Part shown: one piece after another, positions 9,544-17,874 of the stretch
Numbering within the stretch: position 1 is the stretch's first letter
How the letters are laid out: each line of letters begins with the position of its first letter
Origin: Ignavibacteriales bacterium
Lineage (GTDB): Bacteria; Bacteroidota; Ignavibacteria; Ignavibacteriales; Melioribacteraceae
Direction: 5' to 3'
DNA length: 64,000 nt
NCBI GenBank assembly: GCA_026390775.1
Contig: JAPLFF010000003.1
Location: 558,001 to 622,000 of the forward strand
Position numbers and translations under genes: made by a program
Notes under the pieces: model-generated
Told to the model about the DNA's origin: nothing
Databases searched by the model: none
The model's input: only the letters and a program-made list of their open reading frames with translations

Positions 9544-10008
9544 TTATTTAAAAGTCATGATCATTAATCTTGTTTTTTTACTTGCTTGAGCAAATGTAAC
9601 AACCGATCCGCCAACTCCGCTCCAGGAATAAGCTGTTATACCAAAAAGGCTTTTTTGTGAAATGGATTGTCCGTACTTTTTTATAAGCACTCCGTTTAAG
9701 ATATTAAATAATTTCTGTGCATCTTCTTCTGTTTCTTTAGCATTGAAGATCCCTTTGCTAACGGGTTTACCGTCTTTCTTGAACATAAAATTAATTCTAA
9801 TCGATATCGGTTCGAGCCATTCATAATAAGTTATTATATTAAAAGTACCGTCTAAATTTTCTCCATATTTTTTATCTGCAAGCAGTTCTTTAACTTCAGA
9901 AAAAGTTTTATTCAGAGGTTCATCCAAAAATGTTTCAATCGAAAATTGAGCACAAAGTTTAAAATATCCCAATATCAAGAGCAGAGAAATAAGTTTAAGA
10001 GTTTTCAT
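9544..10008 (-). CDS. Exported protein of unknown function
   Basis: 154 residues beginning with a signal peptide (MKTLKLISLLLILGYFKLCAQ, cleavage probably before the Gln). The mature part is mixed alpha/beta and ends in beta-rich sequence, with a central LFNILNGVLIKKYGQS helix followed by SLFGITAYSWSG. No family or catalytic motif was recognised. It is a probable periplasmic or surface protein in the minus-strand accessory run. Confidence 0.6.
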   Translation of the reverse strand: MKTLKLISLLLILGYFKLCAQFSIETFLDEPLNKTFSEVKELLADKKYGENLDGTFNIITYYEWLEPISIRINFMFKKDGKPVSKGIFNAKETEEDAQKLFNILNGVLIKKYGQSISQKSLFGITAYSWSGVGGSVVTFAQASKKTRLMIMTFK

Positions 10009-10033
10009 ACTAATTCCATATTTAATTCACTGT

Positions 10034-10378
10034 CTACCAATCTTTGATAGCTATTCTTAGAACAAAGCAATAAAAATAAAATAATGCTAGAGGAATCAGC
10101 TCGATTACAAATTTGTAAGTTGAATCAATATTCAGAAATAATGTGCCGGAAGCAGGAATAATTACCAGCAAAAAGAAAAATATTATCCATCCAAAACGTC
10201 TTTCTTCGAACAATACTTTTAGCATAAATGGAGTAAATATGAATGCGGCTATTATCATCAGAATTAATGCAAGGTTCCAGAACCAGCTTAAGAGCATTAG
10301 CATAATTGTGGATAGTTCGTAATCCAGCCATTGCTGAAGTCTGCGTATATTATAATTTTTTGATATTTCAATTTCCAT
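10034..10378 (-). CDS. Small membrane protein of unknown function
   Basis: About 114 residues from the preferred internal ATG at 10378 (MEIEISKNYNIRRL); a longer frame reaches 10432 but lacks a better ribosome site. Three hydrophobic segments follow a charged N-terminus: around LMLLSWFWNLALILMIIAA, then GWIIFFFLLVIIPASGTLF, then VIELIPLALFYFYCFVL. Probable inner-membrane protein; no family recognised. Confidence 0.55.
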   Translation of the reverse strand: MEIEISKNYNIRRLQQWLDYELSTIMLMLLSWFWNLALILMIIAAFIFTPFMLKVLFEERRFGWIIFFFLLVIIPASGTLFLNIDSTYKFVIELIPLALFYFYCFVLRIAIKDW

Positions 10379-10440
10379 AACAAAAATAATCTGTTCTAAA
10401 TATTCAAGGTTGATTCCTTGATTGAATCTCAACTACTCTC

Positions 10441-10460
10441 GTCAAGGAGTGGTCCTTGAC
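10441..10460. repeat. Perfect 8-bp hairpin, GTCAAGGA-gtgg-TCCTTGAC
   Basis: An exact inverted repeat with a 4-base loop lies 14 bases downstream of the stop of the minus-strand DUF2569 gene. No clear T-tract follows on either strand, so termination is uncertain. It resembles the other compact intergenic hairpins at 13051, 15055 and 15755 in size and placement, but not in sequence. Confidence 0.6.
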
Positions 10461-10474
10461 AACCAGTGAAATAT

Positions 10475-11602
10475 TTAACCAACTTTATTAACTGGAACTC
10501 CTTTCTGTTTTAAGAAGAAATAAATACTGAAATAAAATATTGTTCCTTCAACCATACCTTGAATAATACTTATCGGTAAAAATGAAATAGAAAAATGATT
10601 ACCGGAGTATTGAAGGATGTTTAATATTTCACCAATAAGTCCATCAACTAAATTGCCAATCGGGACCCAAAGAATAAAAGCCCACCATTTAAATCCCCAA
10701 GTCCTCATAGCTAAACTAAGAGAGAGCACAAGGAAAAATGACCAAGTAAAATTGAATAATAAACCAGCAGATGTATTGCTGAGAATTAATCGGAATAACA
10801 ATGAAAGAATTGATGTCCCAAATCCCATTGCAACGGCAACAAGCCAATCATTGCGTAGTGTATGCAATAAAAAAATCAACAGAACGGAATATAAAATTGC
10901 AAGAGGTATTCTAAAAGCAAAGAAAAATGAAGCCGTCGGAAATTGTAAAGTGTAGCCCTCCCATAATGCGTAATAGATTCCGTATAAAAACCATGAGATT
11001 ACTAATGTCAAAAATAGCCCAAGTCCAACATAATAATTAATACCAAGTTTTTGTTTATTGAAAAGGGAAGTAAGAGTTTTGCCGATTTCAAGTGAAGAAT
11101 CTACTTGAACCTCTGCTATTTTAGGATATGTTGCTTGTACTCTTTTGGAACGGAAGAAATAAGTCTGCCAAATTGAATTAAGTAATATTGCAGAAAAAAT
11201 TCCTCTGATTATTTCGCCTTCTTCATTTATAACATAATATCCGCTTGGCGCTTCGAGACCGGTAATGGCAACAATAATACTTCCGATCAAATACGTGATC
11301 ATATAAATACGAGCAGCCCATACAGCATAAATGTTTCGGACAGTTATTAACATTATAGCCGTTATAAGAGCGAACAAACCAAGCAAGGATGCAACATACG
11401 GATTTGATACCAGCATATTTCCACCGCTCAAAAAAGAAGTAGAACCGGTTTGTGCAACAGTTATAAAATTTATCACGGCGCTGACAAAAGTTCCGATTAT
11501 AAATAGAAGAAGCCATCCGCCGATTCCTTTCAAAGGTGGAAGTGGAGGAACAGGTGGGATCGTACTTTTTTCGTTTTCTAAATTCTCATTGATGTCGGTC
11601 AT
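10475..11602 (-). CDS. DUF2569-type polytopic membrane protein
   Basis: 375 residues. A proline-rich cytosolic N-terminus (STIPPVPPLPPLKG) leads into GIGGWLLLFIIGTFVSAVIN, the signature opening of DUF2569. About nine hydrophobic segments follow in two clusters (roughly residues 28-165 and 190-365). The first cluster matches DUF2569 by eye; the second cluster is unrecognised, so this may be a fusion or duplication. Function unknown. A good AGGAGA-type ribosome site lies just upstream of the ATG at 11602. Confidence 0.7.
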   Translation of the reverse strand: MTDINENLENEKSTIPPVPPLPPLKGIGGWLLLFIIGTFVSAVINFITVAQTGSTSFLSGGNMLVSNPYVASLLGLFALITAIMLITVRNIYAVWAARIYMITYLIGSIIVAITGLEAPSGYYVINEEGEIIRGIFSAILLNSIWQTYFFRSKRVQATYPKIAEVQVDSSLEIGKTLTSLFNKQKLGINYYVGLGLFLTLVISWFLYGIYYALWEGYTLQFPTASFFFAFRIPLAILYSVLLIFLLHTLRNDWLVAVAMGFGTSILSLLFRLILSNTSAGLLFNFTWSFFLVLSLSLAMRTWGFKWWAFILWVPIGNLVDGLIGEILNILQYSGNHFSISFLPISIIQGMVEGTIFYFSIYFFLKQKGVPVNKVG

Positions 11603-11769
11603 CTTTATTTCTCCTAAATAATTTGAAAATTAATTATTCAAACATTCCAGACAGTAAAGATCCACACACAGAAAAAATTTATATTACTCTAATTAAGGAG
11701 CTCTTTTTGACGACCGAACAGTAAGAGATGATAGACGAACAAAAACTACTACAATATAAATTTTGTAAA

Positions 11770-12425
11770 CTATTTTTTCTTTTTCGTGAATTTGGTTAGA
11801 TCCTTAATTAGAATTTTCTGAATACCATTTTTATTTTCCATAATAATTACTAAAGTTGTACCTGAATGTTCCTTCTCTTCACCGAACACACCGGTGACCT
11901 CATTTTGATATATTGTAGATAATACTTTTGGAAATCCTAGGGAAACAAAAGATCCATCCTTTAAAAATTCAATTTGCATACCTCTACTTTTAGTATAAAG
12001 CTTTGACATAGCATAAGATATTAGTTCTCCTTCATCGGGTGCTGTTTTATCCTTAAAAGCCATAAGAAGTAGGGGACGTGGTGAAGCTAGCGTATCAATA
12101 AGTATTCCTTGTTCATCAATACTTTTTATGACCTTTCCGGAAATTAAATAGTAGTTAGCTGTATAATGAGCTACTGAATCAACTTTTTTTACTAGCGGAA
12201 CTCTTATAATCAAATTACTCTTAATAGTTCCTTCAACAATTTTTCCGGACTTTAATTTTACTTTGGATATAATTTGAAGTGAATCCGGAAACGTAGCTGC
12301 ATGAGTATTGTAAACAAAAAAAGAAGAACAGTAAAAAGTAAAATATATTTCGATGGGATTTTATTAATAATATTTGTTCCGTTTATGAATATTAAATAAT
12401 CTCTAATGCTTAAATTATTTTTCAT
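11770..12425 (-). pseudogene. Exported protein gene interrupted by a frameshift in an A7/T7 run
   Basis: An ATG at 12425 with a good ribosome site (TGAGGTAATAAA) opens a frame encoding a signal-peptide-like start (PSKYILLFTVLLF). At the homopolymer at 12316-12322 (seven A on the plus strand) it shifts into a frame that soon stops. The other frame continues without a plausible start (THAATFPDSLQIISKVKL...) into the long open frame ending at 11770. One extra base in the run would fuse both into a single secreted protein of about 218 residues. The 147-residue part alone would need a TTG start at 12213. The cause could be a sequencing error, a real mutation or phase variation. Function unknown. 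Confidence 0.65.
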
Positions 12426-12526
12426 TTTATTACCTCATTAGAAATTAAAAATGTATTTAACCATCAATTACCACATTCTAAATATAAACTTTCCGCTCCT
12501 TCAATTATTCGAAATTAGGAAAAAAA

Positions 12527-12976
12527 TTATAACGGCTTATTGCCTTCACTCTCAGAATCAAATAGCTTTTGGAATAATTTCTTCTCTAACAAATTCTTTT
12601 TGATCAATATCAGTATTGATAGAATAAGGGCAAGCAAACTTGCGATAGAGAATATCCACAATCCGGTTCCGGCTATATAATTAGGTTCTTTACCCAAAAA
12701 ATTATACAGTAAAAGGGAATAGATACCGGAAAAAGCGCATATCAATGAAAAGATAAGTGTGAGTATTCTCCATGCTATGTGTTTATTAGCAAGTGAAATA
12801 CTAACTATAAAAAGAAGTGTACACAAAATTGACAAAGAATCGAACGCGTAATTTTTAATCCCAAGAAAATAACTTATCCGAGTCAAGTATAAATTTTCTT
12901 GCCCGGTGTAGATTTCCCACGGTATAAAGACCGAGACGAGCATAATAATTCCGAAAAAAATACCAATCGCTTTCAT
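12527..12976 (-). CDS. Four-helix membrane protein of unknown function
   Basis: 149 residues with four hydrophobic segments: residues 3-19, a middle pair around FDSLSILCTLLFIVSISLA and ILTLIFSLICAFSGIYSLLL, and FSIASLLALILSILILI, followed by a charged C-terminal tail. GGAGG on the minus strand just before the ATG at 12976 supports the start. The topology is that of a small inner-membrane protein; no family was recognised. Confidence 0.6.
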   Translation of the reverse strand: MKAIGIFFGIIMLVSVFIPWEIYTGQENLYLTRISYFLGIKNYAFDSLSILCTLLFIVSISLANKHIAWRILTLIFSLICAFSGIYSLLLYNFLGKEPNYIAGTGLWIFSIASLLALILSILILIKKNLLEKKLFQKLFDSESEGNKPL

Positions 12977-13050
12977 AAAATCCTCCAGCTTTAGTAATTA
13001 TTCTTTTTTATATCGATCTCAAATAATAATTCATCACCTTCTTAATCGTT

Positions 13051-13067
13051 CCGTATCGAAGATGCGG
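13051..13067. repeat. Intergenic hairpin CCGTATC-gaa-GATGCGG
   Basis: Seven-base stem with one G-U pair, located 31 bases downstream of the cytochrome gene stop (minus strand). It shares the GATGCGGTC half with the hairpin at 15755-15775 and resembles GACCTCATC/GATGAGGTC at 15055-15076. This suggests a small family of hairpins in this part of the window. Confidence 0.55.
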
Positions 13068-13097
13068 TCGGTTTAAAAACGTGTTAGGTATATAGTT

Positions 13098-14792
13098 TTA
13101 TTTTATTAGCAACATCTTTTTATTAATTGCCGAATTACCTAATTGTAATTTGTAGAAATAAACACCGCTTGATAATTTACTACCATCAAATTCTGCTTGA
13201 TAATTACCTGGCTGTTTTTCTGCATTTACTAATGTTGAAATTTCTTTTCCAAGTGTATCATAAATTTTTAATGTAACAATACCGGTTTTAGGAATTGAAT
13301 ATTCGATGTTAGTAATGGGGTTAAAGGGATTGGGATAATTTTGAGACAGACTGAATACTAACGGTTTCATTGGTTCTTCAATTGCAACACCGGTTATAAT
13401 ATTGTTGGCTTTATTAATTGCACTGTTAAGCAATAGATTGGTATAAAAATGATTATGAACTCCACCGCTCTCATCAGATTCTGCATATGTCATATTAAAT
13501 ATGGCGTCTTCGAGAGATTTAATTTTTACCAAGTCTGTACTGCCGGTCAACATGGATTGTGCAACAGCAACTTTCGCCTGCGCTAAGGAATCCAATGATT
13601 GGAATTCGTCTTTCCATTTTGTTACAAAAGTCATTGAAGCAGCTGCTGACGTTGTTGCATGGCAATTAGTACATGATGAAACAACGCTTCCATCCGGTTC
13701 TTTAATAAATACTGACCAGCTATGTCCTTTGTAATTTTTAGAATTCGTTCCATCGGCGTCTGTTTTATACATATGACAGTCCACGCAACTTGTGTTCATT
13801 GAAAGCAAATCTGGAATCCCCTTACCTCCAGTGCCGGATTCAATATTGTAACTCAAATGGTTTGTATCTGGAAAGCGTAAGTCACCATGACATTGTCCGC
13901 ACAATTCGTTGGATGAGTTCATTACTTGATAAGATTTTGTTGATGAATTGAAATAAGAAATTGCGTTTGGATTGTGAGGATCGTGGCAAGTTATGCAACT
14001 TACATTCGGCCAATTCAGAGTATCGGCAGGTGCTGTTGCCGATGTGAAACTTCCACTTGAATTAGAAAAGAAATTTCCAAGCGCTTGAGCTTCTGTAATT
14101 CCTCCTTTTAAATTAACGGAAGTTGGGGCATGACATGCAATACAATCTTCACCAGAAATAACTTGATCGGGAGTTTCTCCTGCGTGACTTGAGGCTAATT
14201 CTGAAGCGACATCGGCTTGACCTTTATGACCGTGTTTGCTCAATTGCCAAGCATTGTAAATACTGTGATCGGTTTCGACAAACTTCAAATTACCATGACA
14301 TTGCCCGCATAGTTCGTTGGAAGTACGAACGGCATCGTACGTAAGAGTCTTAGAGTTGAATGCGCTAATACCGACAGGATGATTAGCCTGAGGGTTATGA
14401 CATGACTCGCAAGAAACGTGAAGCCAATCCGAAGAATTATTTGCGACTGTTAAGGCGGTATACTTTCCGTTCACAGAAGAAAAAAAGTAACCCATCGCTT
14501 GGATTTCGGTCATCCCGCCTTTTATGGTAACGGATTTAGGCGAATGGCATGACAGGCAGTCTTCGGCTTGAGAGCCAGCTATGACAGAATCGGGCGCTTG
14601 CCCAACCCAATTAGCAGCTAATTCATTTGCGACATCATATTGAGTATTTGCGTGTTTGCTCAAAATCCAATGGTTGTACTCTTTGCTATGACAAGTTTGA
14701 CAAGTAGATTGTTGACCAAAGATTAAATGATTAGAGAATGCTGAAATTAAGAGAGCTGCTAAAGTGATAAAGTGTTGTAATCTATTTTTCAT
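13098..14792 (-). CDS. Secreted nine-heme c-type cytochrome with type IX sorting domain
   Basis: About 564 residues from the ATG at 14792, chosen because AGAGG precedes it and a signal peptide follows (FITLAALLISAFSNHLIFG). Nine CxxCH heme motifs are present (CQTCH, CLSCH, CESCH, CGQCH, CIACH, CITCH, CGQCH, CVDCH, CTNCH). Residues around hemes 2-4 are duplicated as hemes 5-7, each ending SNELCGQCHG. A helical GVHNHFYTNLLLNSAINKA segment recalls the C-terminal helices of NrfA-type cytochromes. The last 80 residues are a T9SS sorting domain (QNYPNPFNP...GVYFYKLQLG). Likely an outer-surface electron-transfer or respiratory protein; the substrate is unknown. Confidence 0.88.
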   Translation of the reverse strand: MKNRLQHFITLAALLISAFSNHLIFGQQSTCQTCHSKEYNHWILSKHANTQYDVANELAANWVGQAPDSVIAGSQAEDCLSCHSPKSVTIKGGMTEIQAMGYFFSSVNGKYTALTVANNSSDWLHVSCESCHNPQANHPVGISAFNSKTLTYDAVRTSNELCGQCHGNLKFVETDHSIYNAWQLSKHGHKGQADVASELASSHAGETPDQVISGEDCIACHAPTSVNLKGGITEAQALGNFFSNSSGSFTSATAPADTLNWPNVSCITCHDPHNPNAISYFNSSTKSYQVMNSSNELCGQCHGDLRFPDTNHLSYNIESGTGGKGIPDLLSMNTSCVDCHMYKTDADGTNSKNYKGHSWSVFIKEPDGSVVSSCTNCHATTSAAASMTFVTKWKDEFQSLDSLAQAKVAVAQSMLTGSTDLVKIKSLEDAIFNMTYAESDESGGVHNHFYTNLLLNSAINKANNIITGVAIEEPMKPLVFSLSQNYPNPFNPITNIEYSIPKTGIVTLKIYDTLGKEISTLVNAEKQPGNYQAEFDGSKLSSGVYFYKLQLGNSAINKKMLLIK

Positions 14793-15136
14793 AAGAACCT
14801 CTATATGGTTGATCAATCCTTGCATATAATTCATCGTAGATCTCAAAAATTCACAGATACAGTTTATATGAAATAATCTTATCTGCGATTAAAAATTGAA
14901 TAAGAAGACTTTGTAAGAATAATTAAGAAAAGTGAAAAAAATTTCATTTTTGTTTTTCTTTGTGTTGTTAAAAATATTTTATTAAATATTTTTTCTAATC
15001 ACATTTTTAAGAACAGCAAACTTTGTAAAGCTAAACCCAGAAAAACTTCACTAAGACCTCATCAACAGATGAGGTCAGGCTGAGACGCTGGTTGTGTGCT
15101 GGCTTTTATTCATATTTGATAAACAATTACGGCAAT
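14793..15136. other. Intergenic stretch, 344 bases, with attC-like element
   Basis: Non-coding and very AT-rich from 14870 to 15020. The right part (15030-15097) contains a compact hairpin GACCTCATC-aaca-GATGAGGTC (15055-15076) flanked by outer imperfect complements (AAACCCAG at 15033-15040 and CTGGTTGTG at 15088-15096). Read on the minus strand, this lies 40 bases after the DUF4260 gene stop and has the layout of a degenerate integron attC site. No gene was seen. Confidence 0.5.
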
Positions 15137-15505
15137 TTAATTTTTCATCTTCACATTAGTTTCGATTTCAGTTAAATGCGTATGCTTGAAGTTGTCTAGA
15201 TATTTAAAACCATAATCAAATACCCTATCTATAGTTGAATGTGCAAATAAAATAATGCCTATTAATTGAGTTGTCTGAGAGTATATTATTGCTCCAATAA
15301 TATATAAGGAAATTGAAATAGCCCGATGATGAACAATGTTGTAAGCTATTGCCCCAATTCTAGTGTTGAAAATATAACCAATCATTCCTATATCTGGAAT
15401 TAATAACAGTGCTGGAAACCACCACCACGATATTTCTAGTTTTGAAAAAAGATAAATAGAAAGTATGAATAAAAATAATTCTTCCATTTTTAGTAAATAT
15501 TTCAT
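15137..15505 (-). CDS. DUF4260 family membrane protein
   Basis: 122 residues matching DUF4260 by its conserved blocks: LIPDIGMIGYIFNTRIGAIA, YNIVHHRAISISLY, FAHSTIDRVFDYGFKY and the terminal HTHL. Three or four hydrophobic segments make it an inner-membrane protein. The start at 15505 is supported by AAGAGG upstream. The function of the family is unknown. It is flanked on both sides by attC-like palindromes in the orientation expected of an integron cassette, which is also a common setting for such small solitary genes. Confidence 0.82.
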   Translation of the reverse strand: MKYLLKMEELFLFILSIYLFSKLEISWWWFPALLLIPDIGMIGYIFNTRIGAIAYNIVHHRAISISLYIIGAIIYSQTTQLIGIILFAHSTIDRVFDYGFKYLDNFKHTHLTEIETNVKMKN

Positions 15506-15605
15506 TTAGACCTCTTGACTCACATCATTATAATAATCTGTGTTTTTAAAATAAGTCTACTTACGCATATAATCAAATTCAAGATCTTATAACACTTTTG
15601 TTAGC

Positions 15606-15796
15606 ACATAACGGCGTTGCAACTAAAGCGCCGCCAATAACAACGATGCCACAATTGCAAACGACTTTATTATTTTTAAATCAATTCTTTTCTGCAAATC
15701 AACTTTGAATAAAAAACAACCTTTAAAATACAAAACCCAATAACATTATCAAAAGACTGCATCTTAGATGCGGTCGCTTTGAGTTGCTGGTTATGT
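15606..15796 (-). other. Candidate integron attC recombination site
   Basis: The ends ACATAAC (15606-15612) and GTTATGT (15790-15796) are exact inverted complements, as in the R boxes of attC. Internal to them, GCAACTaAAGCG (15619-15630) pairs with CGCTTTgAGTTGC (15775-15787) with single unpaired bases. On the minus strand the element starts 24 bases after the stop of the 197-residue gene and ends in GCAACGCCGTTATGT, a typical attC 3' end. The middle holds a hairpin GACTGCATC-tta-GATGCGGTC (15755-15775). No integrase gene is in the window. The call is by eye; a covariance-model search would settle it. Confidence 0.55.
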
Positions 15797-15819
15797 TACC
15801 TTTCTTTACAATGAGAATA

Positions 15820-16413
15820 TTATTCTATTTTAATATCGTCAAACCAAACTTTACCGCCATTATTTACCGGAGCTGAAATACCAGCTCTTATGGTAACTGT
15901 TGCCGTACCTTCCGGTACTATAAAATCAGTTTTAACTAAAGTCCAGTCCTTATTACCTTTAATTGGATACTCTTTTTGTGTTGTAAAAAACCCTTTCATA
16001 TTATTACTCTCGTCCCAGCACTGAACCAGGATAGACGGAGGTCTCTTAAGATTTTCTGTTTTTATCCAGCCGCTAATTGAATATTTTTTGCCAATTTCAA
16101 AATTTTCGAAATTACGTGTCCAATTGTAATATACTTCATCTTGAGGATGTGTTGAATCGATTGTAATTGAAACAGAATATGAACCACTATGATGTTCTGT
16201 TGAATCCCAAGCAAAAACAACAAAATCTTTTGTTTGTGGGACACGAGTTGCGAACCAGCTAACGGGTTCATTTTTAAATAAAGATTTGATTTCAAATCCA
16301 CCATTAAAATTCTTTTGACCCATTGTAACTTCGGATCCAAATAACATTAGAATAATTATTAAAAATAACTGGAAGCATATAAACCGTGATAAAACACTAT
16401 TCCCCTTTAACAT
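15820..16413 (-). CDS. Exported protein with a carbohydrate-binding-module-like jelly roll
   Basis: 197 residues. A signal peptide (FICFQLFLIIILMLFGSEV) precedes a single beta-sandwich resembling CBM4/9/22-type modules: NGGFEI at the start, VVFAWDSTEHHSGSYSVSI, GKKYSISGWIKTENL, WTLVKTDFIVPEGTATVTI and the closing GGKVWFDDIKIE. No catalytic domain is attached, so it would bind a ligand, presumably a glycan, outside the cytoplasm (inference). A strong AAGGAG-like site lies before the ATG at 16413. Flanked by attC-like elements. Confidence 0.7.
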   Translation of the reverse strand: MLKGNSVLSRFICFQLFLIIILMLFGSEVTMGQKNFNGGFEIKSLFKNEPVSWFATRVPQTKDFVVFAWDSTEHHSGSYSVSITIDSTHPQDEVYYNWTRNFENFEIGKKYSISGWIKTENLKRPPSILVQCWDESNNMKGFFTTQKEYPIKGNKDWTLVKTDFIVPEGTATVTIRAGISAPVNNGGKVWFDDIKIE

Positions 16414-16445
16414 AATATTCTCCTTTTTTTGGTAACATAACTATT

Positions 16446-16486
16446 AATTAACCCGCCAACGGATATGATGGCGAGGAATGTTATCA
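16446..16486 (-). other. Short attC-like element downstream of the RidA-like gene
   Basis: On the minus strand, TGATAAC, a spacer, CGCCA, a short loop, TGGCG, then GTTAATT (plus-strand positions 16486 down to 16446). It begins 13 bases after the RidA-like gene stop and ends 33 bases before the next gene start, as expected of an integron cassette junction. The arm lengths are asymmetric and the element is shorter than usual attC sites, so the call is tentative. Confidence 0.35.
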
Positions 16487-16498
16487 CCAACCACTAAC

Positions 16499-16951
16499 TC
16501 ATTTCACTGCAATGCACTCAATTTCAATCAGTACATCTTTAGGGAGACGAGCAACTTGCATAGTAGAACGTGCGGGTTTGTGAGTTCCAAACTCCTCTGC
16601 ATATAGAGTGTTCATCTTTGCAAAGTCGTTAAGGTCTTTCATAAAAACTGTACACTTAACAACATTGCTTAGAGTTAGGTTTTCAGCTTTCAACACAGCG
16701 CGGATGTTTTTAAAAACTTGCTTTGTCTGTGTTTCTATATCTTTACCAACTATTTGCATTGTAGCGGGATCGAGAGCAATTTGTCCCGAACAGAAAACTA
16801 AGTTGCCTACAGATATTGCTTGAGAGTAAGGACCGATAGCGGCGGGTGCTTCCGGTGTAGTTATAATCTTGATTGGCGATTCGGTTTTGGTTTGTGCGGC
16901 GAGTGTGATTGCGAGAAGGAAGAAAAGAAAGTAAAAATTAGTCTTATTCAT
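16499..16951 (-). CDS. Exported RidA/YjgF-family protein
   Basis: RidA proteins hydrolyse reactive enamine/imine intermediates. The core is intact: IITTPEAPAAIGPYSQAI at the N-terminus of the fold, LVFCSGQIALDP, NVVKCTVFMKDLNDFAKMN, HKPARSTMQVARLP (substrate Arg) and VLIEIECIAV (Glu). The ATG at 16951 (preceded by AAGGGG) adds a signal peptide NFYFLFFLLAITLAAQ, so this copy is probably periplasmic, whereas typical RidA is cytosolic. Length after cleavage is about 130, normal for the family. An attC-like element follows the gene. Confidence 0.85.
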   Translation of the reverse strand: MNKTNFYFLFFLLAITLAAQTKTESPIKIITTPEAPAAIGPYSQAISVGNLVFCSGQIALDPATMQIVGKDIETQTKQVFKNIRAVLKAENLTLSNVVKCTVFMKDLNDFAKMNTLYAEEFGTHKPARSTMQVARLPKDVLIEIECIAVK

Positions 16952-17061
16952 GTTCCCCTTGAAAATTTCTAATTCAATATGCCGAGGATTTGTTAATTTA
17001 TCAATAAGAAAAAATAATAGAACGCGGATGTCGCAGGTTACGTGGATTAACACTGATCAAA

Positions 17062-17874
17062 ATGGGTACAAAAATGACACTTAAAGAAAAATACGGCAGC
17101 TGGGCATTAGTTACCGGTGCATCATCGGGAATCGGGGAAGAGTTTGCAAGACGGCTTGCATCAGAAAATCTAAATTTAATTTTAGCCGCACGCAGAATAG
17201 AAAGATTAGAAAAACTTTCTAAAGAGTTGATTGAAAAACATAATATCAAAGTTGTAATAGCTCCCGTTGATCTTTCAAAAAAGAAGTTTATGGATGAGCT
17301 GAAAGAGTATGTCGGCAAAAGGGAAGTCGGGCTTCTTGTAAACAATGCCGGTTTCGGTTACAACGGAGAATTTGTTGAAGCTGATCCGGAAATATTTAGA
17401 AAGATGATAAAAGTAAACTGCATTGCATCAACCGAAATAGCGCATTATTTCGGAGCGCAAATGGCTAAGAGAAAAAAAGGCGCAATAATATTTTTAGGAA
17501 GTCTCGTCGGTTATAATCCAACACCATTAACAACAGTTTACTCTGCTACTAAAGCATTCAATCTTTTTATGGGTGAAGCGCTCTGGTATGAATTGAAAAA
17601 AAATAATGTTGATGTTCTCGCTCTTAATCCCGGTGGAACTGCTACTGAGTTTCAGCAAGTTGCCGGAACTTCTGCAGGTCCTGTTGCAAGAAGTGTTGAA
17701 GAAGTTGTGAACACTGCGATGAAAAAACTTGGCAAGAGACCGAGCGTTGTGGACGGATTTTTCAATAAAGTTCTTACAGTTATACCTAGGTTTATTACAA
17801 GAAGATTAACATTGATGCTCGCCGGATATATGAGGAAGAAATTATACTCAGCCTCATCAATTAATCCCAAATGA
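17062..17874 (+). CDS. Short-chain dehydrogenase/reductase
   Basis: 270 residues, classical SDR. Cofactor motif TGASSGIG near residues 18-25, followed by AARR (NADP-type preference), NNAGFG, catalytic Ser in IIFLGSLVG and YSATK (Tyr, Lys), then NPGGTATEF. The C-terminal hydrophobic stretch (RFITRRLTLMLAGYMRKK) suggests membrane association, as in DltE/YqjQ-like SDRs. The start could be 17062 or the next ATG at 17074. Substrate unknown. The 40 bases before the gene (AACGCGGATGTCGCAGG...) resemble an intergenic repeat I recall from Bacteroidota genomes. Confidence 0.85.
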   Translation: MGTKMTLKEKYGSWALVTGASSGIGEEFARRLASENLNLILAARRIERLEKLSKELIEKHNIKVVIAPVDLSKKKFMDELKEYVGKREVGLLVNNAGFGYNGEFVEADPEIFRKMIKVNCIASTEIAHYFGAQMAKRKKGAIIFLGSLVGYNPTPLTTVYSATKAFNLFMGEALWYELKKNNVDVLALNPGGTATEFQQVAGTSAGPVARSVEEVVNTAMKKLGKRPSVVDGFFNKVLTVIPRFITRRLTLMLAGYMRKKLYSASSINPK

